A stretch of DNA of 59,513 nucleotides from Paraoerskovia marina DSM 21750 (GTDB taxonomy: Bacteria > Actinomycetota > Actinomycetes > Actinomycetales > Cellulomonadaceae). The notes under the pieces are model-generated. The model was given only the letters and a program-made list of their open reading frames with translations, did not search any database and was not told the DNA's origin. Of this stretch, positions 35,193 through 43,072 are shown one piece after another. Within the stretch, counting starts at the first letter, position 1. Every line of letters begins with the position of its first letter. The stretch covers positions 1 to 59,513 of the forward strand of contig NZ_KL370784.1 of the NCBI RefSeq assembly GCF_000701465.1, given 5' to 3'. Made by a program: the position numbers and the translations under genes.

Positions 35193-35924
35193 TCACTCCA
35201 TCGTGGTCTGCTCTGCGGGAACGGTGACGACGGTGCTGTCGGTCACCACGGTGATGCTGTCAGCGGGACTGGTTCCCGGCCACCAGGCCGTGAACCACCC
35301 GTCCTGCACGGTCGCCTCGACGACGAGGCCCGCCTCGTTCTCGATGCTGACCTCGGTCACGGCGTCGCCGACGGCACCGACGACGGAGACGACCTCCCCG
35401 TCACCGGCGCCCCAGGCCTGCGCCCCGGCGTCGTAGACCACGACGTCGTCCGGCCCGGCGGGAGCCGGGAGCGCCCCCGTGGTGGCGGTCCCCGCGGTCG
35501 GCACGTCGCTGCCGGTCAGGCACTGGGCGATCCGACCGTCGTCGGCATAGACCGCCAGGACGTAGGAGCCACGCTGCTCGAGGACCCGCTCCGTCCCGCC
35601 CTCGGCCGCGGCGGGCGCGCACTGCGTCTCGGCCGTCGCGAGCGCCGACGCGGTCGCTGCCACGGGGGTCGCCTCCCAGGTCGCGTAGGCGACGGTGCCC
35701 GACGGGCCGAGCACGGCGACGCCGACGAACACGAGTGCGACGGCGGCCGCACCGGCCGCGGCCACGGCGGCCGGACGACGTCGTGGGACCGGGCGGGGCT
35801 CGGGGACGGGCTGGGCGACGGTCCGTGCGAGCAGCGCACGCGCGGGCAGCGAGTCCGGGTCGGCGACCACGTCACGCGCGGGGTCAGTGGCGGCGAGTGC
35901 CTGCAGGACGGGTGAGTCGTTCAT
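35193..35924 (-). CDS. Membrane anti-sigma-like protein (CU044_5270-like)
   Basis: The 243-residue protein has a cytoplasmic N-terminus (MNDSPVLQALAATDPARD, then basic PRPVPRRRP), one membrane helix (about 52-73) and an extracytoplasmic C-terminal domain of about 170 residues. This topology, and its overlap by four bases (ATGA) with an ECF sigma gene, fits an anti-sigma factor or sensor of the CU044_5270 type. No zinc-binding HxxxCxxC motif is present. Its outer domain could sense the signal that releases the sigma factor. Direct evidence for sigma binding is lacking. Confidence 0.65.
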   Translation of the reverse strand: MNDSPVLQALAATDPARDVVADPDSLPARALLARTVAQPVPEPRPVPRRRPAAVAAAGAAAVALVFVGVAVLGPSGTVAYATWEATPVAATASALATAETQCAPAAAEGGTERVLEQRGSYVLAVYADDGRIAQCLTGSDVPTAGTATTGALPAPAGPDDVVVYDAGAQAWGAGDGEVVSVVGAVGDAVTEVSIENEAGLVVEATVQDGWFTAWWPGTSPADSITVVTDSTVVTVPAEQTTME

Positions 35925-36439
35925 GATCGTGCCCCCTGAACGTCGGCCCGCCGCGTCGTCGCGGCGAGCATCGTGCTGAGTCGGCGTCGCGCCCGGTGCA
36001 GCCGGACGAGGTACGCCCTGGAGGAGCAGCCGAGAACCTGGGCAGCCTCGGCGGTCTCGAGCTCTTCCCAGACGGCCAGGGAGAGCACCTCCTGGTCGGC
36101 GGCGCGCAGGCGACCGAACGCCTCCACGACGTCGGTGCGGAGCGCGACCTCGTCGGCGAGGTCGGACGGCGGCAGGGGTGGCTCGGCGTCCATGCGGATC
36201 TGGAGGGACTCCCAGCGTCCGAGCCCCCGCAGCTGGGTGCGCATGACGTTGTAGGCGATGGCGAAGAGCCAGGGCCGCACGTGCGTGGGCTCGGGATCGA
36301 AGCGCCGCCAGGCGGTCGCGAAGGTGTCGGCGACGACGTCGTCGACGATCCGGGACGGAGCACGACGGGCGACGAACCGGGTCAGCTCGCCGTAGTGGGC
36401 GCGGAACGCCTCGCTGAACCGCTCCTCGCGGTCGCCCAT
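35921..36439 (-). CDS. ECF-type RNA polymerase sigma factor
   Basis: The 172-residue protein has sigma region 2 (FSEAFRAHYGELTRFVARRA with DDVVADTFATAWRRF, about 8-47, and RPWLFAIAYNVMR, about 53-65). Region 4 follows, with LRAADQEVLSLAVWEELETAEAAQVLGCSSRAYLVRLHRARRRL (about 108-150). ATG 36439 was chosen because region 2 starts 7 residues later and GAGAGGGA lies upstream; ATG 36496 or 36535 are possible. It heads a coupled three-gene operon. Promoter specificity is unknown; autoregulation is typical but I see no matching -35/-10 pair with confidence. Confidence 0.88.
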   Translation of the reverse strand: MGDREERFSEAFRAHYGELTRFVARRAPSRIVDDVVADTFATAWRRFDPEPTHVRPWLFAIAYNVMRTQLRGLGRWESLQIRMDAEPPLPPSDLADEVALRTDVVEAFGRLRAADQEVLSLAVWEELETAEAAQVLGCSSRAYLVRLHRARRRLSTMLAATTRRADVQGARS

Positions 36440-36605
36440 CGCCTGTCCCTCTCGGTCGGTGTACCCCTGCTCCCCCTGCGTTGCCGGCACCGGCATCGTG
36501 GTTACACCCCGCTGTCGAGAAATCTCAGGACCCATCCTGCGGACACTCTAGGCAACCTGCGGCAATCGGTCCGGTACGGCCGCGCACCCGTGCTATCCAG
36601 GGAGG

Positions 36606-37127
36606 ATGACCGTCGAACACCTCGTCCTCATGGGCGTCGCAGGCTCGGGCAAGACCACCGTCGCGGAGATCCTCACGGAGCGGACCGGCCGGCCGTACGC
36701 CGAGGCGGACGACTTCCACCCGGCGGAGAACGTCGCGAAGATGCAGGCCGGGACACCGCTGGACGACGCAGACCGGGCACCCTGGCTCGCCGCGATGCGC
36801 GACTGGTTGACGACACAGGCGGACGCCGGGCGGTCCACGGTCGTCACGTGCTCGGCACTGCGCCGCCCATACCGGGACACCCTCCGCGAGGCGCGCGGAC
36901 GCGTGCGGTTCGTCCACCTCGACGGCTCCCCCGACCTCCTCGCCGAGCGGATCGGCGCGCGCGCCGGGCACTTCATGGGCGCCGGGATGCTGGCCTCCCA
37001 GCTCGAGACGCTCGAGCCCCTCGACCCGGACGAGGACGGCATCCGCCTCGACGTCGCGGCGGCACCGCACGAGCTGGCCGACGCCGCGCTCGCGCCCCGG
37101 GACAGCGGGTCGTCGCCGACGGACTAG
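36606..37127 (+). CDS. gntK: Gluconokinase (thermoresistant type)
   Basis: The 173-residue P-loop kinase phosphorylates D-gluconate to 6-phosphogluconate, entering the pentose phosphate pathway. Walker A is GVAGSGKTT (about 10-18). The family signature YAEADDFHPAENVAKMQAGTPLDDADRAPWL (about 31-61) and CSALRRPYRDTLR (about 82-94) are clear. Length matches GntK (about 170). No gluconate permease is adjacent. Its stop codon overlaps the stop of the convergent VIT family gene. Confidence 0.93.
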   Translation: MTVEHLVLMGVAGSGKTTVAEILTERTGRPYAEADDFHPAENVAKMQAGTPLDDADRAPWLAAMRDWLTTQADAGRSTVVTCSALRRPYRDTLREARGRVRFVHLDGSPDLLAERIGARAGHFMGAGMLASQLETLEPLDPDEDGIRLDVAAAPHELADAALAPRDSGSSPTD

Positions 37128-38224
37128 CCGACCGTCACGCCGAACACGAGTCCCAGCCCGTACGTGACGGCGGCGGCCCCCAGCCCGATCGCGAGCTGAC
37201 GCAGCGCCCGCGTCACGGGCGAGGTGCCCGAGAGCAGCCCCGTCGTCGCGCCGGTGAGGATCAGCGCCACGCTGACCAGGCCCGTCGCGGTCAGCACCGC
37301 AGCGATCCCCGTCATGCCGAACAGGTACGGCAGCACCGGGATCAGCGCGCCGGAGGCGAAGAAGCAGAAGCTCGACCAGGCAGCGCCCCAGGCGGTGCCG
37401 TGGGTCTCGTGGTCGTCATCCGTACCGGCCGGGACGATCGGCCGACCGGTCGCCGCGAGCATCTCGGCGGCGTGGGCCTCGGCCTCCTCGGGCGCCATAC
37501 CGCGCGCCCGGTAGACGAGCGCGAGCTCGTTGGCGTCGACGTCCAGGCGTCCGACGGCGGCGCTCGCCTCGGGATCGGGCGTCGAGGCGTCGAGCAGCTC
37601 CCGCTGGGAGCGCACGGAGACGAACTCCCCCGCCGCCATCGACAGCGCGCCGGCGAGCAGGCCCGTGAGCCCGGAGATCAGGACCGTCGCGGCCCCGGCA
37701 CCCGCCGCGCCGATGCCGAGCACCAGGGCGAGGTTTGAGACGAGTCCGTCGTTGGCCCCGAAGACGGCGGCGCGGAACGTGCCGGAGAGGCGGTTGCGGC
37801 CTCGCGTGGCGAGCCCGCGGACGACCTCGGCGTGGATCTGCTCGTCCGCCGCCATCGCGTCCGTCGCGTCGACGTCGGCGGCGTACTCCGACCGCCCCTC
37901 CGCCCGCTGGGCCAGGGCCAGGACGAAGACCCCGCCGAACCGCCGCGCGAGCCACGCGAGACCGCGGCTGCGCCAGTCGCCCCTCTGCGGCCGGCCCACG
38001 TCGTCGCCCAGCAGGTCGATCCAGTGCTGGGCGTGACGCTGCTCCGCGTCCGCGAGCGCCAGCAGGATGTCGCGCTCCTCCCCCGTGCGCCGGGACGCGA
38101 GGTCCGTGTACACCCCCGCCTCGGCACGCTCGTCGGCGAGGTACCTGCGCCAGCGCTTGACGTCGGCGGGCGTGCGGGAGCCGTTGCCGGACAGGCGCGG
38201 GTCGGTGGATCGGTCGTCGCTCAC
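37124..38224 (-). CDS. VIT1/CCC1 family transporter with N-terminal ferritin-like domain
   Basis: The 366-residue protein couples an N-terminal rubrerythrin/ferritin-like domain (DVKRWRRYLADERAEAGVY, ILLALADAEQRHAQHW and EQIHAEVVRGLA, supplying Glu/His iron ligands, about 20-125) to a VIT1/CCC1 membrane domain of five helices. The transporter part starts with FRAAVFGANDGLVSNLALVLG (about 135-155) and has SMAAGEFVSVRSQREL. The combination suggests Fe2+ or Mn2+ transport with iron handling. GTG 38224 has GGAGGG right before it, at unusually short spacing. A 58-codon frame upstream ends in a GTGA overlap but is weak. Confidence 0.85.
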   Translation of the reverse strand: MSDDRSTDPRLSGNGSRTPADVKRWRRYLADERAEAGVYTDLASRRTGEERDILLALADAEQRHAQHWIDLLGDDVGRPQRGDWRSRGLAWLARRFGGVFVLALAQRAEGRSEYAADVDATDAMAADEQIHAEVVRGLATRGRNRLSGTFRAAVFGANDGLVSNLALVLGIGAAGAGAATVLISGLTGLLAGALSMAAGEFVSVRSQRELLDASTPDPEASAAVGRLDVDANELALVYRARGMAPEEAEAHAAEMLAATGRPIVPAGTDDDHETHGTAWGAAWSSFCFFASGALIPVLPYLFGMTGIAAVLTATGLVSVALILTGATTGLLSGTSPVTRALRQLAIGLGAAAVTYGLGLVFGVTVG

Positions 38225-38435
38225 CCCTCCAGTGTCTGACTTTCGGCCCCGAGGCGCGTTCGGTCGTCCACACTCTTCGGTGCGCCGGGCGCGTCTGGGT
38301 CCTTGACGACGGCCGCCGAGCAGCCGTGGTCGAGTACGACGGGTCCGCCACCTGCGCTCCGCCCTTCGACGGCGAGAACCACCCTCTCCCCTGTCACGGT
38401 TGCGCCGCAGACCGCGGGCGGGGTTGGATCGCACC

Positions 38436-38807
38436 ATGACTGCTGACCTGACCCGTCCCGAGATCGACGCCCCCGAGGGCCCCGCACCCACCGACCTGGA
38501 GGTCGTCGACGTCGTCGTGGGCGACGGCGAGGAGGCCCAGCCGGGCGCGACCGTCACGATCCACTACCTCGGCGCGGAGTACGAGTCCGGCGAGGAGTTC
38601 GACTCGTCCTGGAGCCGCGGCGAGCCCATCGAGTTCCCCCTCGCCCGTCTGATCCCGGGCTGGCAGCGCGGGGTGCCGGGCATGAAGGTGGGTGGGCGTC
38701 GCAAGCTCGTCGTCCCGCCGTCGCTGGCCTACGGCCCCGCGGGCGCCGGCCACCGCCTCTCCGGCAAGACCCTGATCTTCGTGATCGACCTGCTCGGCAC
38801 CCGCTGA
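38436..38807 (+). CDS. FKBP-type peptidyl-prolyl cis-trans isomerase
   Basis: The 123-residue cytoplasmic protein is a single FKBP domain that speeds prolyl bond isomerisation during folding. Conserved parts are VTIHYLGAEYESGEEFDSSW (about 40-59), PIEFPLARLIPGWQRGVPGMKVGGRRKL (about 64-91) and YGPAGAGHRLSGKTLIFVIDLL (about 99-120). No signal peptide or transmembrane segment is present, and length fits the minimal form. It is followed by a strong hairpin. Confidence 0.94.
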   Translation: MTADLTRPEIDAPEGPAPTDLEVVDVVVGDGEEAQPGATVTIHYLGAEYESGEEFDSSWSRGEPIEFPLARLIPGWQRGVPGMKVGGRRKLVVPPSLAYGPAGAGHRLSGKTLIFVIDLLGTR

Positions 38808-38855
38808 GCACCGCCCGGGCGTCCGACGCCGCCCGGGTCCACACGTCCTGTGCGC

Positions 38856-38885
38856 ACGACGGCGGCCCGCCCGGGTCGCCGTCGT
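38856..38885 (+). terminator. Terminator after the FKBP gene
   Basis: Arms 38856-38868 and 38873-38885 (13 pairs, one G-T) enclose a 4-base loop; TTTCTGT follows five bases later. It lies 48 bases past the stop codon. Confidence 0.75.
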
Positions 38886-38975
38886 CGTCGTTTCTGTGAT
38901 CTGTGGGTGCGATCAGGCACAATGCACCGTGGTAGGTGGACTCCGGTCCACGAAGCCCGAACCTTGAGGTCAACC

Positions 38976-39575
38976 GTGATCACTGTCAGTACGGACGGAT
39001 CGTGCCTCCGCAATCCAGGTGGCGCGGTCGGGTGGGCCTGGATCAACCACGACGGGACGTTCGACGCCGGTGGTGCAGCCTCCGGGACCAACCAGACCGC
39101 GGAGCTGACGGCCCTGCTCGAGGCCGTCCGCGCTCATCCGGGCGACGAGCCGTTGATGATCGAGTCGGACTCGCAGTACGCCATCAAGTGCGCCTCCGAG
39201 TGGCTCGAGGGCTGGCGCCGCAAGGGGTGGAAGACGGCAAGCGGGAGCCCCGTCAAAAATCTTGAACTGGTGCAGTTGATCGACCGCGCAATCTCCGAGC
39301 GCGAGGGCCCGGTGCGGTTCCGTTGGGTGCGTGGCCACGTCGGCAACCCGTTCAACGAGCGCGCCGACCAGCTCGCGGGGCACGCCGCCCAGGACTGGGC
39401 GTCGGGGCGCGGAGACCTGGACGCCGTCTTCGGCGAGGCCTCCCCGCTCGTCGAGGGCGCGACGTCGCGCCGCCCGAGCTCTGCGCGCGAGGAGGTCGCC
39501 GCGACCACCGGTACCAAGGCCGCCACGGAACGCCCCGCGGAGCCCGCCTGGTCGAACGGCACGCTCTTCGACTGA
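38976..39575 (+). CDS. rnhA: Ribonuclease HI
   Basis: The 199-residue protein has an RNase H domain (about 1-140) that cuts RNA in RNA-DNA hybrids. The catalytic set is visible: D7 in STDGSC, E43 in TAELTALLEA, D65 in ESDSQYAI and D131 in NERADQLAG, with H121. The basic handle EWLEGWRRKGWKTASG (about 75-90) is present. A C-terminal tail of about 55 residues is variable and low-complexity. The start GTG 38976 is supported because the first beta strand (MITVSTDGSC) begins at once. Confidence 0.94.
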   Translation: MITVSTDGSCLRNPGGAVGWAWINHDGTFDAGGAASGTNQTAELTALLEAVRAHPGDEPLMIESDSQYAIKCASEWLEGWRRKGWKTASGSPVKNLELVQLIDRAISEREGPVRFRWVRGHVGNPFNERADQLAGHAAQDWASGRGDLDAVFGEASPLVEGATSRRPSSAREEVAATTGTKAATERPAEPAWSNGTLFD

Positions 39576-39614
39576 GTCGCTCACGCGCAGACCTCCGACG
39601 GACGGATCAGACCG

Positions 39615-40580
39615 GTGAGCTCGACGCACAGCCCCGACGCGGAGGTCCGGCACGTCTCCGACCGCCCGCTGAGCCTCGGTGACACGCTCGGCCTGCTCGC
39701 CCGCGGACCGTACGACCCCGTGCAACGCCACGTGGACGGGACCGTCTGGCGCACCGCCCTTCTCCCGGCCGGCCCCGTGACCACGGCGCTGGTCGCGGAC
39801 GGCACGCGGTCCGCCGTCGTGCGGGCGTGGGGTCCGGGCGCCGAGGAGGCGCTCCGCCGAGTCCCCACGCTGCTCGGCGAGCTCGACGACGCGACGACGT
39901 TCACGCCCCCGGCCCCGGTCCGGGAGGCACACCATCAGCACCCCGGCCTGCGGATCCCGCGGACGGACGAGGTCGCCCAGGCGTTCGTCGGCGCGATCCT
40001 GGACCAGCGCGTGACGAGCATCGAGGCGTTCGGCGCCTGGGGACGGCTGGTCCGCCGCTTCGGCACGCCGGCCCCGGGCCCCGCGCCGGACGGGATGCGC
40101 GTCCCCCCGGCCGCCGCCGACTGGGCACGGATCCCCACCTGGGAGTGGCAGCAGGCCGGCGTGGACCCCGGACGCGCACGGACTGTCACCTCGGCGATGG
40201 CCCGGGCCGCCTCGCTCGAGCGCCTCGGCAGCCTGCCCGCCACCGAGGCGCAGGAGCGCCTGACGTCGCTGCCGGGCGTGGGTCGCTGGACGGCGTCCGA
40301 GGTGGCGTGCCGCGCCTGGGGGGACGCTGACGCGGTGCCGGTCGGCGACTTCCACGTCGCCTACGGGGTGGTGCACGCCTTCACCGGGGAGCACGTCCCG
40401 CGCCCCGGACCCGGGGTCCGGACCACGGGGCTCTCACCGGCAGACGCGCAGATGCTCGAACTGCTCGAGCCCTCGCGACCCCACCGGTTCCGTGTGCTGC
40501 GGCTCCTCGCCCTGTCCGGCCGGGGGGAGCGTCCGCGCCGCGGTCCGCGGGCCGCACCCCCGACGCACCTGCGTCACTGA
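39615..40580 (+). CDS. DNA-3-methyladenine glycosylase, HhH-GPD (AlkA-like)
   Basis: The 321-residue base-excision glycosylase shows the helix-hairpin-helix motif RLTSLPGVGRWTASEVACRAWGD (about 215-237) and the catalytic Asp in VGDFHV (D245). It removes alkylated or damaged bases from DNA. The N-terminal 110 residues are AlkA-like beta structure (TVWRTALLPAGPVTTAL). The GTG start 39615 follows rnhA by 39 bases on the same strand. No iron-sulfur cluster cysteines occur, which separates it from EndoIII/MutY. A methyltransferase domain is not attached. Confidence 0.85.
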   Translation: MSSTHSPDAEVRHVSDRPLSLGDTLGLLARGPYDPVQRHVDGTVWRTALLPAGPVTTALVADGTRSAVVRAWGPGAEEALRRVPTLLGELDDATTFTPPAPVREAHHQHPGLRIPRTDEVAQAFVGAILDQRVTSIEAFGAWGRLVRRFGTPAPGPAPDGMRVPPAAADWARIPTWEWQQAGVDPGRARTVTSAMARAASLERLGSLPATEAQERLTSLPGVGRWTASEVACRAWGDADAVPVGDFHVAYGVVHAFTGEHVPRPGPGVRTTGLSPADAQMLELLEPSRPHRFRVLRLLALSGRGERPRRGPRAAPPTHLRH

Positions 40581-40694
40581 CCTCGCAGCCGCACGACGTC
40601 GTTATTCCCCCGTTCGCCCGTAGCGTCACCGCTGGCGAGCGCGCGGTCCGCCTGACAGGTTGGGACGTACCGCAACGACTTTGGAGGTCGACGC

Positions 40695-41528
40695 ATGACT
40701 GTCCCCATGATCACGCTCAACAACGGTGTGCAGATCCCCCAGCTCGGCTTCGGCACGTACCAGATCCCGCCCGAGGACACCGCCGACGCGGTCGCCACGG
40801 CGCTCAAGGCGGGCTACCGCCACATCGACACCGCCGAGATGTACGGCAACGAGGCGGGCGTCGGCGAGGCCGTGCGCAACTCCGGCCTGGACCGCAGCGA
40901 GGTCTTCGTCACGAGCAAGCTCAACAACGGCTTCCACGACTACGACGACGCGCTGGCCGCGATGGACCAGACGCTCGCCGACCTCGGTCTCGACTACGTC
41001 AACCTCTTCCTGATCCACTGGCCGCTGCCCGAGGTCGGTGACTTCACCGAGACGTGGCGCGCGATGGAGGAGATGTACCGCCAGGGCAAGGCCCGCGCGA
41101 TCGGCGTCTCGAACTTCCAGCCGCACCACATCAACAAGCTGCTCGACTCGGGCACGGTGGTTCCCGCCGTCAACCAGATCGAGGTGCACCCGTACTTCGT
41201 CCAGAGCGACGTGCGCGAGGCGAACGCCGGCCACGACATCGTGACCGAGGCCTGGTCGCCGATCGCCCAGGGCAAGGTGCTGGACGACCCGACGGTGGTG
41301 CGCATCGCCGAGCGCCTGGAGCGCACCCCCGCCCAGGTGGTCCTGCGCTGGCACATCGAGCGCGGCGACGTCGTGTTCCCCAAGTCGGCGACGCCGAAGC
41401 GCATCGAGGAGAACTTCGCTCTCTTCGACTTCGAGCTCACCGACGCCGACCGGGCGGACATCACGGCCCTCGACAAGGGCGAGCGGATCGGCCCGAACCC
41501 GGACGAGTTCAACTACGTCCCGAGCTAG
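40695..41528 (+). CDS. Aldo/keto reductase
   Basis: The 277-residue enzyme is a (beta/alpha)8 NADPH-dependent oxidoreductase of the AKR5 (2,5-diketogluconate reductase-like) group. The catalytic tetrad lies in GYRHIDTAEMYGNEAGVG (Asp and Tyr, about 40-57), VTSKLNN (Lys) and LFLIHWPLP (His, about 106-114). NADPH contacts sit near VFPKSATPKRIEENF (about 232-246). Start ATG 40695 has GGAGGT upstream. A hairpin at 41546-41577 ends it and the convergent DsbA-like gene. Confidence 0.93.
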   Translation: MTVPMITLNNGVQIPQLGFGTYQIPPEDTADAVATALKAGYRHIDTAEMYGNEAGVGEAVRNSGLDRSEVFVTSKLNNGFHDYDDALAAMDQTLADLGLDYVNLFLIHWPLPEVGDFTETWRAMEEMYRQGKARAIGVSNFQPHHINKLLDSGTVVPAVNQIEVHPYFVQSDVREANAGHDIVTEAWSPIAQGKVLDDPTVVRIAERLERTPAQVVLRWHIERGDVVFPKSATPKRIEENFALFDFELTDADRADITALDKGERIGPNPDEFNYVPS

Positions 41529-41545
41529 TCACCCCGCACGGACAG

Positions 41546-41577
41546 GCGCCCCCGTCGACCTCGGTCGGCGGGGGCGC
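41546..41577. terminator. Bidirectional terminator
   Basis: Arms 41546-41560 and 41563-41577 pair over 15 bases with one G-T wobble. It sits between the stop codons of the aldo/keto reductase and the DsbA-like gene. Confidence 0.75.
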
Positions 41578-41591
41578 GGTCGTGCTCGGTG

Positions 41592-42284
41592 CTAGATCGC
41601 GCAGCCGTCCGGCCCGCAGGCCTCGGCGTCCGTGGTGCCCGGGACGGTCTGCAGCGTCGGCGGGGCGACCTGGGCGAGCACGTCGCGGAAGACCTCGGGC
41701 GACTGTGCCCCCGAGACGCCGTACTTGCCGTCGAAGACGAAGAACGGCACGCCCTGGATCCCGTAGGCCCGCGCCTGGGCGATGTCTGCCTGCACGGCGT
41801 CCGCGTACGTCCCGGCCTCGAGAACCTCGCGGGTCTCGTCGGCGTCCAGCCCGACGTCGGCCGCGAGCGCCACGAGCTCGTCGACCTTGCCGACGTGGCG
41901 GCCCTCGACGAAGTAGGCGCTGAGCAGGCGCTCCTTCATCTCGAGCTGCACGCCCTTGGACAGCGCGTGGTGCAGGAGCTGGTGGGCGGCGAGGGTCTTG
42001 GTCTGGTGGACGTCGTCGAAGTGGTAGTCCAGCCCTTCGGCGGCGGCCAGCTCGGTCATCTGCCCGAGCATCTGCTCGACCTGGGGCAGCGGCATGCCCT
42101 TGTGGTGAGCGAGGAAGTCCGCGGCGGTGCCCTCGAAGTCCACGGGCGTGTCGGGGGCGAGCTCGAACGAGTGGTAGGTGATCTCGACGTCTCCGTCGTG
42201 GTCGGCGAGCGCCGTCTCGAGGCGGCGCTTGCCGACGTAGCACCAGGGGCAGGCGATGTCTGACCAGATATCAATAGTTGTCAC
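41592..42284 (-). CDS. DsbA family oxidoreductase, FrnE-like
   Basis: The 230-residue protein is a cytoplasmic thioredoxin-fold protein of the FrnE/polyketide-isomerase type. It contains SDIACPWCYVGKRRLE (about 8-23) with a CPWC active site, and the long helical insert typical of DsbA. The cis-Pro loop is GIQGVPFFVFDGKYGVSGAQ (about 175-194). An additional Cys pair (ACGPDGCAI) closes the C-terminus, which may also cycle. It could act in oxidative protein repair. It and the MOSC gene are on the same strand, 28 bases apart. Confidence 0.88.
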   Translation of the reverse strand: MTTIDIWSDIACPWCYVGKRRLETALADHDGDVEITYHSFELAPDTPVDFEGTAADFLAHHKGMPLPQVEQMLGQMTELAAAEGLDYHFDDVHQTKTLAAHQLLHHALSKGVQLEMKERLLSAYFVEGRHVGKVDELVALAADVGLDADETREVLEAGTYADAVQADIAQARAYGIQGVPFFVFDGKYGVSGAQSPEVFRDVLAQVAPPTLQTVPGTTDAEACGPDGCAI

Positions 42285-42312
42285 GGCAACGACAACGGCA
42301 TGCGGACGTGCG

Positions 42313-42984
42313 TCATTCCCGGGCCGCGGCGCGGGCGAGTGCCTTCTGCGCCTTCTCCTCGATCTCGTCGGTCAGGCGGACCGCGCCCTGCGCGTGGGCG
42401 TCGAGGAGCGCACGAGCCACTTCCGGGTCGCCGCCGCCGGAGCTGGCACGGAACCAGTCCGAGACCCGCACCCCGTGCTCGGGCCGGTGCTCGACGACGA
42501 CGCCGTCCCCCGCCTGCACGACGCCGGGGGTCAGCACCCGCAGGTAGCAGCCCGTCCGGTTCGCCTCGGTGAAGCGCCGCACCCACTTCTCCTCCCCGAG
42601 CCGCCGCGCGAACGTCGCACACGGTGTGCGGGCGTCCGTGACCTCGAGCAGCGCGGTGCCCACCCGCCAGCGTTCGCCGATCACGGCGTCGGACGTCTCG
42701 ACCCCGCGCGTGCGCAGGTTCTCCCCGAACAGCCCGGGGACGACGTCGTACCCGAGCTCGGCGGACCACCAGCCGGCGTCCTCGGCCGAGTAGGCGTAGA
42801 CGGCCTGCTCCGGCCCGCCGTGGTGGTCGCGGTCCGCCTGGACGTCGGCGTAGAGGCCGAGCGGTCGGACTTTGACGGGGCCGTCGACCGGACGCTTGTC
42901 GATCGCGGTCACGCCGACGCTGCCCGGGTCGGGGGCGAGCTGTGCGACGCGGCAGACGGCGAGGACGGTTCCCGGGGAGGTCAT
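42313..42984 (-). CDS. MOSC domain protein, YiiM-like
   Basis: The 223-residue protein has a MOSC core that binds molybdenum cofactor or sulfur. [18 protein letters not shown] (about 51-68), [12 protein letters not shown] (about 84-95) and [12 protein letters not shown] (about 123-134, the conserved Cys) are characteristic. The C-terminal region (about 175-223) is the 3-alpha domain of the YiiM group, which reduces N-hydroxylated bases such as 6-hydroxylaminopurine. Start 42984 was preferred, since residues before it in the longer frame do not resemble the family. Confidence 0.88.
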   Translation of the reverse strand: MTSPGTVLAVCRVAQLAPDPGSVGVTAIDKRPVDGPVKVRPLGLYADVQADRDHHGGPEQAVYAYSAEDAGWWSAELGYDVVPGLFGENLRTRGVETSDAVIGERWRVGTALLEVTDARTPCATFARRLGEEKWVRRFTEANRTGCYLRVLTPGVVQAGDGVVVEHRPEHGVRVSDWFRASSGGGDPEVARALLDAHAQGAVRLTDEIEEKAQKALARAAARE

Positions 42985-43072
42985 GGCCGAGATTCTCCCA
43001 CCGGTTCCCCCTGCCGACGAGTGCTTTCCGTGGCAATCTGCCGTCGTAGGCCCTACTACCCGCCGGAGCGAC

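Noticed and set aside
38221-38397. A 58-codon minus-strand frame ending in a GTGA overlap with the VIT family gene
   Set aside because: The overlap is suggestive of coupling, but there is no ribosome binding site, about a quarter of third positions are A or T (unlike neighbours) and no family is recognised. It may still deserve a comparative check.
41865-41890. gagctcgtcgacc in the DsbA-like gene resembling a repeat half
   Set aside because: Only a dozen bases match, and the codons fit the protein's own helix; no inverted partner is nearby.
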